Origin: Cellvibrio polysaccharolyticus
GTDB lineage: Bacteria > Pseudomonadota > Gammaproteobacteria > Pseudomonadales > Cellvibrionaceae
Assembly: GCF_015182315.1 (NCBI RefSeq)
Contig: NZ_PRDL01000001.1
Coordinates: 3,286,001-3,350,000, forward strand
Reading direction: 5' to 3'
DNA length: 64,000 nucleotides
In this document: piece by piece, positions 10,601 through 18,479 of the stretch
Layout of the letters: each line of letters opens with the position of its first letter
How positions within the stretch are numbered: position 1 is the first letter of the stretch
Translations under genes and position numbers: made by a program
The notes under the pieces: model-generated
What the model was told of the DNA's origin: nothing
The model's database searches: none
What the model saw: the letters and a program-made list of their open reading frames with translations, nothing else

Positions 10601-10700
10601 CTATTCCTGCCGCAGCCAGGTAAAACGTCTGGATGACGCCCAATTGCCACATCCGCTACAAATTTTGCTGGCGCAGCTGCAAACCGGCAACCCACAGTAA
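7632..10700 (+). CDS. ydiJ: FAD/Fe-S D-2-hydroxyacid dehydrogenase, YdiJ family
   Basis: This 1022-residue protein matches E. coli YdiJ in length, in its N-terminus (MIPAISQ...TDNSIYQVLPQGVIYPR) and in domain order. The order is an FAD-binding type-4 domain (about 45-275, with RGGGTGTNGQSL and NTDASGQGSCRYGKT), the FAD-linked oxidase C-terminal domain (to about 545), a Cys-containing loop CNGNGLCYSWNPNDAMCPS (about 576), a 4Fe-4S motif CLACKSCVGQCP (about 670), and a C-terminal CCG-type Cys-rich domain (GCCGMAGTYGHE, about 946). The family oxidises D-2-hydroxyacids; D-2-hydroxyglutarate or D-lactate are the likely substrates, with electrons passed on through the Fe-S part. The substrate here is inferred only from the family. 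No operon partner is evident. Confidence 0.93.
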   Translation: MIPAISQTSAVQALYLAFIDALRQQEFEGDLSPDYANRTVLATDNSIYQVLPQGVIYPRNTGDLIKITRLGQTDAFKSIVLSPRGGGTGTNGQSLTDGLVIDTSRYMNQILEINTDEKWVRVQCGVVKDQLNAAIKPYGLFFAPELSTSNRATIGGMINTDASGQGSCRYGKTRNHVLELHTVLLDGSELHSSAISDETLAAYCQRTDRIGEIHRLVNSIADEHGALIDEKFPKLNRCLTGYDLAHIRDEEGRFNLNNILCGSEGTLGFITEAKLNLLSIPKHAVLVNVNYRDFNAALRDATELMKANPTSIETVDSKVLNLAMNDIVWHSVADFFPAPESGEKIQGINLVEYTGDDEAALQDAVKNLTDMLNATSANDGSGRIGYTTVWGNDAVGKIWGMRKKAVGLLGNVDGEARPLPFVEDTAVPPENLADYILEFRQLLDEHKLAYGMFGHVDAGVLHVRPALDMKDPAQEKLIRTITDAVAALTHKYHGLLWGEHGKGVRSEYAPKFFGELYPQLQRIKAAFDPRNQLNPGKIATPSADLALLKIDEVATRGQYDRKIPTQVWEAHSEGMHCNGNGLCYSWNPNDAMCPSWKGTRERVHSPKGRASLMREWLKQLSDRGVNPLAESVAVKQSSFIGTLPGRIKNTLQKRRGDYDFSHEVHEAMAGCLACKSCVGQCPIKVDVPEFRSKFLELYYGRYLRPLKDYFIGGLEFMMPALARVPWLYNAMIKPKFMQRFMARFIGMVDSPKLSGVLLDKATAKMGIRYASLENIAQLSDEQKERAVIVVQDAFTSYFETSFVLDSLALLQKLGFIPLIAPFKPNGKPLQVHGFLKAFSKTADRNAMLLNGLASSGIPLIGLEPAMTLTYRAEYKKVLGAQAPKVQLIQEFLAGQKTRLEEHKALFGSGEFSLLAHCTEKTNAVASIKDWQTVFATLGQTLQVIETGCCGMAGTYGHETANVETSKKIYALSWEKVVNNPANEGKLTATGYSCRSQVKRLDDAQLPHPLQILLAQLQTGNPQ

Positions 10701-10712
10701 ACAATGGCACAC

Positions 10713-10741
10713 GGCGGTGGTCGCAAACCTGCACCACCGCC
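10713..10741 (+). terminator. Hairpin after ydiJ
   Basis: GGCGGTGG and CCACCGCC form an 8-bp stem with a 13-base loop, 12 bases after the ydiJ stop. There is no T-run, so termination is uncertain. Confidence 0.3.
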
Positions 10742-10900
10742 AGCAAAACCCACCGCACACCCCGCCCTTCTTTTGCACTTCTTAACGATACTTTCCGTCA
10801 GTTTGACTTTATGTTGTGACCACCTGCGCCTGTAGCTGCAGGATCACATAACACCGGGGCGCACCTCCGGGAACATAACAACGACTTAACGGACTTCACC

Positions 10901-11779
10901 ATGCGACAATTTTTATCGGCACTACCTCTCTCCCTCTGCGCGCTGGCGGTAACGCCTGCACTGGTACAAGCAGAAGAATGGAAACCTTTACTGGATCTGG
11001 AACTCAGCCAGTGGAACACCTACCTCGGCACCCCCAACCCGGAAACCCCGATCAGCGATCTGCCAAAAGACGCTGACGGCAACTACACCCGCCCGATTGG
11101 CCACAATAAAGACGAGCTCAACGTATTTTCCGTGTCTGACGTAGACGGCCAACCGGTGCTGCATATTACCGGCGAGATTTACGGCAGCGTTTACACCAAA
11201 GCCGAATACAGCAACTACCACCTGAAAGCCCAGTACAAATGGGGCACCAAAAAGTGGAAACCGCGGCTGGATCTGGAGCTGGACACCGGCATCCTCTACC
11301 ACGCGATTGGCGAACACGGTATCGATTACTGGAAAGCCTGGGCACTCTCCCAGGAGCTGCAAATTATGGAAGGCAGCACCGGTGACTGGTGGCAAATTGC
11401 CGGTTCACAAATTGATATCGCGTGTGAAAAGCCGGAAGGCGAAGAAGTGCATATTTTTAATCCCGAGATTGAGCCCATCAGTTTCGGCCCGGGTGGTGCG
11501 GGCATAACCTGCCTGCGCAGCCACGATATGGAAAACCCGAAAGGCTCCTGGAATACCGTTGAGTTGATTACTTACGGCGACAAGAGCTTGCATATCGTTA
11601 ATGGCGAAGTGGTGATGGCGCTGAGTAATTCACGTTATACCAAAGAAGATGGAGAGGTGGTTCCTCTCACCAAAGGCGCAATTTTGTTGCAGAGTGAAGC
11701 TGGAGAAGCGTTTTTCCGGGATATCAAGTTGAAGCAAATTACAGGGATTCCGAAAGAGTATCAGCATTATTTTGAGTAA
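10901..11779 (+). CDS. Exported DUF1080 / 3-keto-disaccharide hydrolase-like protein
   Basis: The protein has 292 residues with a Sec signal peptide (positive MRQ, hydrophobic core, cleavage after LVQA near residue 24), so the mature protein is periplasmic or secreted. The rest reads as one DUF1080 beta-sandwich: a WKPLLDLELSQWNTYLG start, the YSNYHLKAQYKWGTKKW core strand, a GILYHA...E.QIMEGSTGDWWQI segment, and a C-terminal AILLQSEAGEAFFRDIKLK strand. DUF1080 resembles laminarin-binding lectin folds and includes 3-keto-disaccharide hydrolases. The gene stands alone and its substrate cannot be assigned. Repeat copy C follows its stop. Confidence 0.9.
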   Translation: MRQFLSALPLSLCALAVTPALVQAEEWKPLLDLELSQWNTYLGTPNPETPISDLPKDADGNYTRPIGHNKDELNVFSVSDVDGQPVLHITGEIYGSVYTKAEYSNYHLKAQYKWGTKKWKPRLDLELDTGILYHAIGEHGIDYWKAWALSQELQIMEGSTGDWWQIAGSQIDIACEKPEGEEVHIFNPEIEPISFGPGGAGITCLRSHDMENPKGSWNTVELITYGDKSLHIVNGEVVMALSNSRYTKEDGEVVPLTKGAILLQSEAGEAFFRDIKLKQITGIPKEYQHYFE

Positions 11780-11814
11780 ATAAATATCTGGCTGGAAATT
11801 GGCTGGTCAGAAGG

Positions 11815-11956
11815 ATTGCACTTCGCCAGCCGCTTTCCGTCCGGGTAGCACTTTCAAAAACGCATAAACACGTCCGTGTGGCTCCCGCAAGCCATCCATG
11901 GCTTGCAAGGTTTTGAAAGCACTACCCGGACGGCAAGCTCACCCTGAGTGGGCACC
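11815..11956. repeat. Palindromic intergenic element, copy C
   Basis: The arms 11837-11859 and 11911-11933 pair over 21 of 23 positions (CCGTCCGGGTAG...CTTTCAAAA). The inner hairpin is GCAAGCCA-TCCA-TGGCTTGC (11887-11906, perfect 8-bp stem). The core AACGCATAAACACGTCC...TGGCTCC and the flank AAGCTCACC...TG match copies B and C-prime; the arm and inner-stem sequences do not. It lies just after the DUF1080 gene. Confidence 0.82.
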
Positions 11957-12041
11957 GACACAGAAAATCAAACCGGGGATATCAGGTGGTAGCTTTTTAA
12001 AAAGTCGCATATCTCTGTTTTTTTAAGTACCCCGACCACGC

Positions 12042-12184
12042 CCAGATCGGCACAATGCGAGTTTGGCCTCCGGCAGTTTGTTCCAAAACCGTCGAGTCAG
12101 GGATGACTCGCCGGAGCTACAAGGACTGTATTCATGCGTTTTTGGAACAAACTGCCGGAGGCCAAACGGACAGAAGGCACCTTG
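12042..12184. repeat. Palindromic intergenic element, copy C-prime (inverted orientation)
   Basis: A perfect 28-bp inverted repeat (12061-12088 with 12140-12167, beginning GTTTGGCCTCCGGCAG) encloses the inner hairpin CGAGTCA-GGGA-TGACTCG (12093-12110) and the shared core, here on the minus strand (CGCATGAATACAGTCCTTG, TGTAGCTCC). The flanks CCAGATCGGCACAATGCG and GGACAGAAGGCACC are the reverse complement of the copy B flanks. It lies 85 bases from copy C in opposite orientation and about 150 bases upstream of purC. With copy C it fills most of the 553-base gap 11780-12332. Confidence 0.87.
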
Positions 12185-12332
12185 TTCAAAATCCGCTCCT
12201 CGACAAACTGGCATTGTATCGGCCATCGCTCACTAACAAGCATCACTCCCGAGGTGGATTAGCAGCAAGCAGTGGATCTGGTATGATTCGGCCTTTGTTC
12301 CTGTAACCCGGATATTGTGGAAAACGCACCCC

Positions 12333-13436
12333 ATGAGCCTTGCCAACCAAGTACTAGCTGTCAACAATGACCTCCCCATCCGAACCGACAAACCGGTTCA
12401 CAGCGGCAAGGTTCGCTCCGTTTACTGGTTAACCGCAGAAGACAGCCGCCGCTTGATCGCTGAACGTGGCTACAACGTACCTGCTGACGCACCACTGGCC
12501 ATCATGGTCATCAGTGACCGCATCTCTGCGTTTGACTGCATCTGGCACGCCGAAGGCGGCCTCAACGGCGTACCGGGCAAAGGCGCAGCGCTCAACACCA
12601 TCTCCAACCACTGGTTCCAATGCTTCCGCGAACAAGGCCTGGCTGACAGCCACATTCTGGAAATTCCACACCCCTTTGTCTGGATCGTACAAAAAGCCCG
12701 CGCCATCAAAATTGAAGCCATCTGCCGCCAATACATCACCGGCTCCATGTGGCGCGCCTACAGCAAAGGCGAGCGCGAGTTCTGTGGCATCACCCTGCCC
12801 GACGGTTTGCAGAAAGATCAAAAACTGCCCGAACTGCTGATGACCCCGTCCACCAAGGGCATTTTGAAAGGTATTCCCGGTGTGCCGGAAGCGGACGACG
12901 TGAACATCACCCGCAAGAATATTGAAGACAACTACGCCGCCTTCGGTTTCAGCACCCCGGCCGATATTGACCGCTACGAAGTGCTGTTAAAAGACGGCTT
13001 TAAACTGATCAGCGATGAGCTGGCTAAAATTGATCAGATTTTCGTGGATACCAAATTCGAGTTTGGCTACGTCACCGATCGCGATGGCCAGGAAAAACTG
13101 ATTTATATGGACGAAGTCGGTACACCGGACTCTTCCCGCATATGGGACGGCGAAGCCTGGCGCCGGGGCGAGATTGTTGAGCGCTCCAAAGAAGAGTTTC
13201 GCCAGGAGTTGTTGAACTACTTCCCGGATCCGGACATCCTACTCAACAAGGATCGTATGCCAGAGCGCGAAGCGCTGGCGCGTGATAATGCATTACCGGT
13301 TGATGTACTGCAGCGAGTGTCCAAAACCTATTTAACCATTGCCGAAAAAGTTGCCGGCCATGCGATAACCTTGTCGGACAATCCTCGCCAGGAAATTATT
13401 GATATCCTGCGCGACCAGTACGGCCTGATTGACTGA
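12333..13436 (+). CDS. purC: Phosphoribosylaminoimidazole-succinocarboxamide synthase (SAICAR synthetase), long form
   Basis: PurC condenses CAIR with aspartate using ATP in purine synthesis. The ATG at 12333 gives 367 residues, the long form found in several gammaproteobacteria (the short form is about 240). An in-frame TTG at 12315 is open but less likely; neither start has a clear Shine-Dalgarno. Family features are the N-terminal [10 protein letters not shown] (ATP-binding strand-loop), the [13 protein letters not shown] motif, the [16 protein letters not shown] segment with the conserved R, and the DTKFEFGYV...[13 protein letters not shown] block. The DUF349 gene follows after 85 bases and may be co-transcribed. 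Confidence 0.95.
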   Translation: MSLANQVLAVNNDLPIRTDKPVHSGKVRSVYWLTAEDSRRLIAERGYNVPADAPLAIMVISDRISAFDCIWHAEGGLNGVPGKGAALNTISNHWFQCFREQGLADSHILEIPHPFVWIVQKARAIKIEAICRQYITGSMWRAYSKGEREFCGITLPDGLQKDQKLPELLMTPSTKGILKGIPGVPEADDVNITRKNIEDNYAAFGFSTPADIDRYEVLLKDGFKLISDELAKIDQIFVDTKFEFGYVTDRDGQEKLIYMDEVGTPDSSRIWDGEAWRRGEIVERSKEEFRQELLNYFPDPDILLNKDRMPEREALARDNALPVDVLQRVSKTYLTIAEKVAGHAITLSDNPRQEIIDILRDQYGLID

Positions 13437-13521
13437 TGTTTGCGCCGGGGTTTCTGTCTACGGACCGAAACCCCTGTTGTTTTACAAGGAACCATTCCAT
13501 AACAGCTATCCGGTATCTGCC

Positions 13522-16332
13522 ATGAACTTTCTCCGCCGCCTGTTTTCTCCCAAGCCTGCTGCCAAACCAGTCCGCACGGCAACGCCGCCGGTAACACCGC
13601 TGGAACAGCAATCACCGGAGCAATTACTCAACATTGCCCGCACCGAGTCAAGCGACTCGCAACGCGAAGGGGCGATTGCCCGCTTACCCTTCAGCAGCGA
13701 GCTGGTTGAGCTGGCAAAAAACCCGAGTGGAAAAATTCAGTCGGCGGCGCGCAAGCGCATCGGTCAATTACTCGAAGATGGCAGCCTCAGCCTCGCGCAA
13801 TTACAAGCGCAAGCAAGCGGTGCCGATGACATTATCCATCTGATCAGCTACGCACCCACGGCACAGCAACAATTTCTTGTTTCCGTCACCGACCCGGCAG
13901 CCTTGCTGCAACTGGCCAGCGACGGTGCCAGCAGTCAATTGCGCCAAGCCGCCGCCAACCGCCTGGAAACCCGCGATGAACTGGAACAACTTTGCAAGCG
14001 CGTGCAAAGCAAAGACAAAAACGTTTATAAAATTGCCAAAAGCAAACTGGATGTTTTCAAAGCAGACGATGCCCGCCTTGCGCTGGTTCAGCAACAGGTT
14101 GGCACCCTGTGCGAAAAACTGGAAAAACTGTCTCGCGTAGAAGCCGATTCGCTGTACAAAGCCCGTGTTGAATTACTGGAAAGCGAATGGAATGGCCTCG
14201 CGGCTGAAGCCTCCCCGGCATTGACCGAACGCTACCAACATGCCCTGGCCGGCTGTCGCCAGCAAATTGAAAAGCGTGCAGAAATTATTGCCCGTGAAGA
14301 AGAACAGCAAGCGCTGGATCAACAAGCTGAAGACTTTTCCCGCAGTGCCCGCAGCGAAGCGCTGGCGCTGGTAAGCGAACTGGAAAACACCCCGGCGCTC
14401 ACCGAAGACCTCGCCAATCAATTCCGTCAAAAACTGAATGATCTGCAACAGGCAGCAAGGCTTGCCGCGTCACGTACCGGCTCTGCTACTGAAGTACAGC
14501 AAGTGCTGGAACGCGCCCGCCATTACGCCTTGAATTTGCTGGAGCAATTTTCCCGTCACGGTACGCTGGTGCAATTGCAGCAAACCCTGGCCGAGGCCGG
14601 TGAGAACCTTTCCACTGAAACCCGCCAGTTCGCCAACACATTGATTGGCGGCGCGCGTGAATTTCACCAGCAAACCTTACCCGCTGCGTTGCAATCTGTT
14701 CAGGAACAGCTACAGTTGCTACGCCAGCGTGAGTCCGAACTGAATCGTCAGGTAAAAGAAAACCTGCGCAGCATTGAAGACCTGGTGCGCCGCGGTTTGC
14801 GCGCCGCCGAACAAGGTATGGTGCGCAAGGCGCGTGGCATTCATAAAGAAGTGCAGGAAAAAACGGCCGTTTTATCCTCAGTGCCGCAATCCATCAGCAA
14901 CAAACTTACCGATCTGGATCAGGCCATCCATCGTCTCGCCGATTGGCATGAGTTTGCGGTTACGCCGAAAAAAGAAGCCCTGATTACACAAATGCAAGCG
15001 CTGGCCACCAGCACCCTTGCGCCCAATGATCTCGCCACCCGTATTCACGATTTACAAGATGAATGGCGCAGCCTGAGTAAAGGTGTGCAGCAAGCCGATG
15101 AAACCTTGTGGGAACAATTCCAGCAAGCCTCACAAGTGGCCTTTGCACCTTGTAAAGAATTTTTTGACGAGCAAACCCGCGAGCGTGAAGCCAATCTGGA
15201 AAAACGTCGCGCACTGACTGCCACGCTGCAAACTTACATTGACCAATACGATTGGGACAATGCGGTGTGGAAAGACGTTGAACATACCCTGAAAGTTGCC
15301 CGTCAGGAATGGCAAGGTTACTGGCCGGTACCGCGCAAAGCGGCGGAAGCCTTGCAGGAAGCCTTTGATCAATTAATGGATCAGGTTTACAACAAGCTGA
15401 AACAGTATTACCAGGCCAACAAACAACTCAAGCAGGAATTGATTGCCAGCGCCGAAGCATTAACGCAACAAGACAATTTAGCTGAAGCGATTGAAGGCAT
15501 TAAACAACTGCAAGCGCGCTGGAAAAATATTGGTAAAAGTTACCCGCGTGAAGACCAGCAACTTTGGCATAACTTCCGCCAGCATTGCGATGCGGTATTT
15601 GCCCGCCGTGCCGGTGAACACAACGAACAACAAGCTTTCAGACAGCAGCAGGCACAACAAGCCACTGCCCTGACGGAAGAACTGCAAACGCTGGCAACAC
15701 AGGATTATGAAACACTGCTGCAAAGCAAAGATCGCGTTGAAGCCATCAAGCAGGCATTCAAAGCACTGAACGAGCTGCCACGCGATCAGCAAAAATCCCT
15801 CACCCAGGCTTTTTACCAGGCGGCTGACACGATTCGTGATCGTATCCGTGCCGAGCGTAACCAGGCAGAAATTCAAAGCTGGCAGGATTTATTCGCCCTG
15901 GCCAACGATGTTTTGCGTTACGAAAACGGTTTGCTGGATGGCAATCTGCAAGATTCGCTGGCTGGTGCGCTGTCCGATAAGCTGGCATCAGCGCCGAGCT
16001 TGCCGGCAGGTACACTGCCGGTGTTGCAACAGCGTTTTGATCGCGCCGCACAACTCAATGCTGGCCTTCGCGAAGAAAATACCACCCTGCTGCAAACCCT
16101 GACTATTCGTGCCGAAATTGCCGCCGGTTTACCAACACCGGAAAGCGACAAGCAACGCCGTATGAGCTACCAGATCAGCCAGCTGCAACAGGCATTTGGT
16201 AAACAGGATGCCGCACTGGAAGCTCTTGTATTCGAGTGGATCGCTATTGGTGGCGTCAGCGAAGCCGATTACCAACCGCTATTTGTGCGCTTTATGGAAT
16301 GTTTGGCGGCGGGCGACAATACCAACGCCTGA
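13522..16332 (+). CDS. DUF349 repeat protein
   Basis: With the ATG at 13522 the protein has 936 residues; the frame is open from 13429 but no other standard start lies close by. The sequence is almost entirely alpha-helical and Gln/Glu/Ala-rich, consistent with long helical bundles. It contains several DUF349-type segments (for example DEWRSLSKGVQQADETLWEQFQQASQ, EWQGYWPVPRKAAEALQEAF and RWKNIGKSYPREDQQLWHNFRQ, in shorter pieces W..I/L.....R.....LW..F). There is no signal peptide or membrane helix, so it is cytoplasmic. No function is established to my knowledge. It lies just after purC on the same strand. Confidence 0.85.
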   Translation: MNFLRRLFSPKPAAKPVRTATPPVTPLEQQSPEQLLNIARTESSDSQREGAIARLPFSSELVELAKNPSGKIQSAARKRIGQLLEDGSLSLAQLQAQASGADDIIHLISYAPTAQQQFLVSVTDPAALLQLASDGASSQLRQAAANRLETRDELEQLCKRVQSKDKNVYKIAKSKLDVFKADDARLALVQQQVGTLCEKLEKLSRVEADSLYKARVELLESEWNGLAAEASPALTERYQHALAGCRQQIEKRAEIIAREEEQQALDQQAEDFSRSARSEALALVSELENTPALTEDLANQFRQKLNDLQQAARLAASRTGSATEVQQVLERARHYALNLLEQFSRHGTLVQLQQTLAEAGENLSTETRQFANTLIGGAREFHQQTLPAALQSVQEQLQLLRQRESELNRQVKENLRSIEDLVRRGLRAAEQGMVRKARGIHKEVQEKTAVLSSVPQSISNKLTDLDQAIHRLADWHEFAVTPKKEALITQMQALATSTLAPNDLATRIHDLQDEWRSLSKGVQQADETLWEQFQQASQVAFAPCKEFFDEQTREREANLEKRRALTATLQTYIDQYDWDNAVWKDVEHTLKVARQEWQGYWPVPRKAAEALQEAFDQLMDQVYNKLKQYYQANKQLKQELIASAEALTQQDNLAEAIEGIKQLQARWKNIGKSYPREDQQLWHNFRQHCDAVFARRAGEHNEQQAFRQQQAQQATALTEELQTLATQDYETLLQSKDRVEAIKQAFKALNELPRDQQKSLTQAFYQAADTIRDRIRAERNQAEIQSWQDLFALANDVLRYENGLLDGNLQDSLAGALSDKLASAPSLPAGTLPVLQQRFDRAAQLNAGLREENTTLLQTLTIRAEIAAGLPTPESDKQRRMSYQISQLQQAFGKQDAALEALVFEWIAIGGVSEADYQPLFVRFMECLAAGDNTNA

Positions 16333-16421
16333 TAGCCTGCCGGCCTTGCGCCGGCAGTTGATTTTTTGCTGTTAACCTGGTGTTACGCCGCAGGCGGGAA
16401 CACTGCAGAGAGGATATAACC

Positions 16422-17135
16422 TTGGCCAAACGACCCGTTAGTATTTCAATGAAATCCGGATCTGAAAATCGCGGCTTGTCGTTTGATCGCCCCGTTGCCA
16501 GTCAGATTTATGCCTTTATACGCGATGCGATTGTCAGCATGGAGTTGCTGCCCGGACAGATGATTTCTGAAACGGCGCTGGCCGAACAATTTGGTGTTAG
16601 CCGCACGCCGGTGCGCGAAGCGCTGATTCAGCTGGCCAATATCGGCTTTGTGGAAGTGTTGCCGCAGCGGGGTACTTATGTATCCCGTTTCAGCGTAGAA
16701 AAAATTCTTGAAGCGCGGTTTATTCGTGAAGCGCTGGAAGTTGCGGTGGTGATGCACCTGGCCGAAAACGTAACGCCGGAAATTGTGCAGATTGGCGAAA
16801 AAATGATTGCCGAGCAAAACGTGGCCGCCAATGACGACGACCCGCATGCGTTTCAACGTCTGGACGACGAGTTTCATAATACCCTGGCAAATTTCACCAG
16901 CTACTCGCGCGTCGCAACGCTGATTGAAGCTGAAAAAGCGCATATGGATCGGGTGCGTAAACTCAGCTTGCATATGACCGGACAATACAAGCGGCTTATC
17001 ACCCAGCACACCGCGATCATCAAGGCTATTAAAGCCGGCTCACCGGAAAAAGCCGCCAAAGCCATGGGTGTGCACATGAAAGACGTTTACAACGTGTTGC
17101 AGGTTATTCCCAAAGAACATCCGGAATATTTTTAA
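16422..17135 (+). CDS. GntR-family transcriptional regulator (FCD/FadR subgroup)
   Basis: This is a dimeric DNA-binding regulator of about 237 residues. I choose the TTG at 16422 because AGAGAGG (16407-16413) lies eight bases upstream; an ATG at 16449 is the alternative and would still keep the whole domain. The winged helix occupies about 15-80 (SQIYAFIRDAIVSMELLPGQMISETALAEQFGVSRTPVREAL in sections), with the recognition part VSRTPVREAL. The C-terminal half is an all-helical FCD domain with Asp/His residues typical for metal and ligand binding (DDEFH, HMKDV). Its target and effector are unknown; its neighbours do not suggest a pathway. Confidence 0.92.
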   Translation: MAKRPVSISMKSGSENRGLSFDRPVASQIYAFIRDAIVSMELLPGQMISETALAEQFGVSRTPVREALIQLANIGFVEVLPQRGTYVSRFSVEKILEARFIREALEVAVVMHLAENVTPEIVQIGEKMIAEQNVAANDDDPHAFQRLDDEFHNTLANFTSYSRVATLIEAEKAHMDRVRKLSLHMTGQYKRLITQHTAIIKAIKAGSPEKAAKAMGVHMKDVYNVLQVIPKEHPEYF

Positions 17136-17141
17136 CAGCGC

Positions 17142-17378
17142 TTAACCATTCAGTTCATCCGGCGAATCCATGGGCGGTAACTCGGTGGATTCACCGGCGG
17201 GAATTTCGACCGGCTCTTCAACAGGATACTCTTCCGGCTGGTGGTGCGGCGCTTCTTCCGGCTCCTGCACCGGTTTTTCATCAGGCGTTTCGGGCGGCAA
17301 TTCAACCGGCGGATTTACCAGCGGCTCGGGTTGTTCCGGGGTGTGTTCGGCGGGTTTACCTGGTTGTTGCGTTGCCAT
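17142..17378 (-). CDS. Small proline/glutamate-rich protein
   Basis: This is a 78-residue protein starting at the ATG at 17378, with GAGGT seven bases upstream. It is nearly all P, E, V and polar residues in a periodic pattern (PPVELPPETPDEKPVQEPEE and similar), without hydrophobic helices or a signal peptide. It is likely disordered, like a linker or spacer. The clear ribosome site and strongly biased composition favour a real gene, but no family is recognised. It is convergent with the GntR gene, with stops only 6 bases apart. Confidence 0.6.
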   Translation of the reverse strand: MATQQPGKPAEHTPEQPEPLVNPPVELPPETPDEKPVQEPEEAPHHQPEEYPVEEPVEIPAGESTELPPMDSPDELNG

Positions 17379-17524
17379 ACAGAGTACCTCGTTTAATAAA
17401 ACAGGATGTACTCTTAACTCTAGGGAGCGCCGGGGGAAACGCAAACCCGGTAGAGAAGTTTGCGCAGGCCATCACGCCTGCGCCCCTGATTCGACACTTC
17501 CCCGCCACAAACTGCAGGGTGCGA

Positions 17525-18310
17525 TTAACGCCCGCGGGATTTTTTAATCAGATCGTAGGCCGCCTGCACTTCTTGCGACCGCTCCGTTGCTTCCTTGATC
17601 ATATCTTGCGGCATACCCTGGCCCATCAATTTATCCGGGTGGTATTCGCTCATCAATTTACGCCAGGCTTTTTTGACCTCGGCGTCAGATGCACTGGCAG
17701 AAACACCCAGCGCCTTATAAGCCAAAGCTAACTGATCCGGGCCTGGTGCCTGGTTGCCGCCACCGGTGTACCGGTGCTGACCGCCGCCAAAACTGTTTTG
17801 CGCCTGAATCATGCCGAGAATTTGCTCGAAGGCAAAGCTGGAGATGCCCAACCCTTCAGCAATGCGGCGCAGCACGGTGGCTTCTGCCTGTTGCAGCTGC
17901 CCATCGGCAATGGCCAGATTGATCAAATAAACCAGTAGCATTTGCGTCAGGTTGCGGCTGCGTGAGCAGTCTTCACGAAACTGGCGCAAGGCTTCATCCG
18001 GGTTGAAGTCGGCACCTGCACCGGTTTTAAATAATAAAATGGCTTCCTTACGGTGTTCCGCGGTCAAGCCCATTTTGCTCATCAGCGATTCCGTCAGGGC
18101 AATTTCGGTTTCCGAAATACGGCCGTCAGACTTGGCAACGTAACCCAACAGCAAAAACAGGGTTTTGAAAAAAGTGCGCTGAATTTTTTCCCGCTCTTCG
18201 GGGGAAACCGGCTTTTTGAAAAGGCGGAAAATGCGGTAGGTGATAAACCCGACCAGCAGGCCGAACAAGGCCAGCAAGCCAAAGATAGCCGCAAGAATTT
18301 TTCTGATCAT
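17525..18310 (-). CDS. djlA: Co-chaperone DjlA (membrane-anchored J-domain protein)
   Basis: The 261-residue protein has the DjlA layout. One N-terminal membrane helix (about 4-26) anchors it in the inner membrane; a TerB-like helical domain follows (about 45-170, YVAKSDGRISETE and INLAIADGQLQQAE with paired acidic sites). After a Gly-rich linker comes a C-terminal J domain (about 195-258) with the HPD motif in EYHPDKLMGQG. It stimulates DnaK ATPase activity at the membrane and is linked in E. coli to envelope stress signalling. It is full length. It runs on the same strand as selO, 169 bases away, but shows no sign of coupling. Confidence 0.93.
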   Translation of the reverse strand: MIRKILAAIFGLLALFGLLVGFITYRIFRLFKKPVSPEEREKIQRTFFKTLFLLLGYVAKSDGRISETEIALTESLMSKMGLTAEHRKEAILLFKTGAGADFNPDEALRQFREDCSRSRNLTQMLLVYLINLAIADGQLQQAEATVLRRIAEGLGISSFAFEQILGMIQAQNSFGGGQHRYTGGGNQAPGPDQLALAYKALGVSASASDAEVKKAWRKLMSEYHPDKLMGQGMPQDMIKEATERSQEVQAAYDLIKKSRGR

Positions 18311-18479
18311 AAATTACCTGTAGTCAGTGTCGAGATGATGCCATTATCCAATAGTGCGCGTTAATACACGCTTAATTTTTTGTAACTATTTTGCTATTCC
18401 AGCGAACTGCCCTGCACCTCAGCCGCGCAGCCTCCTCACTTTTATCAGCACGGCCATAGCCCGGCAGCAACGCGCTGCG

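Noticed and set aside
12061..12167. Element C-prime as an integron attC site
   Set aside because: The ends are GTTTGG...CCAAAC; attC needs RYYYAAC...GTTRRRY, which is the opposite orientation, and no integrase or cassette array is present.
17170..17547. Gly/Ser-rich plus-strand frame
   Set aside because: It mirrors the P/E-rich gene, which has a ribosome site; the plus frame has none.
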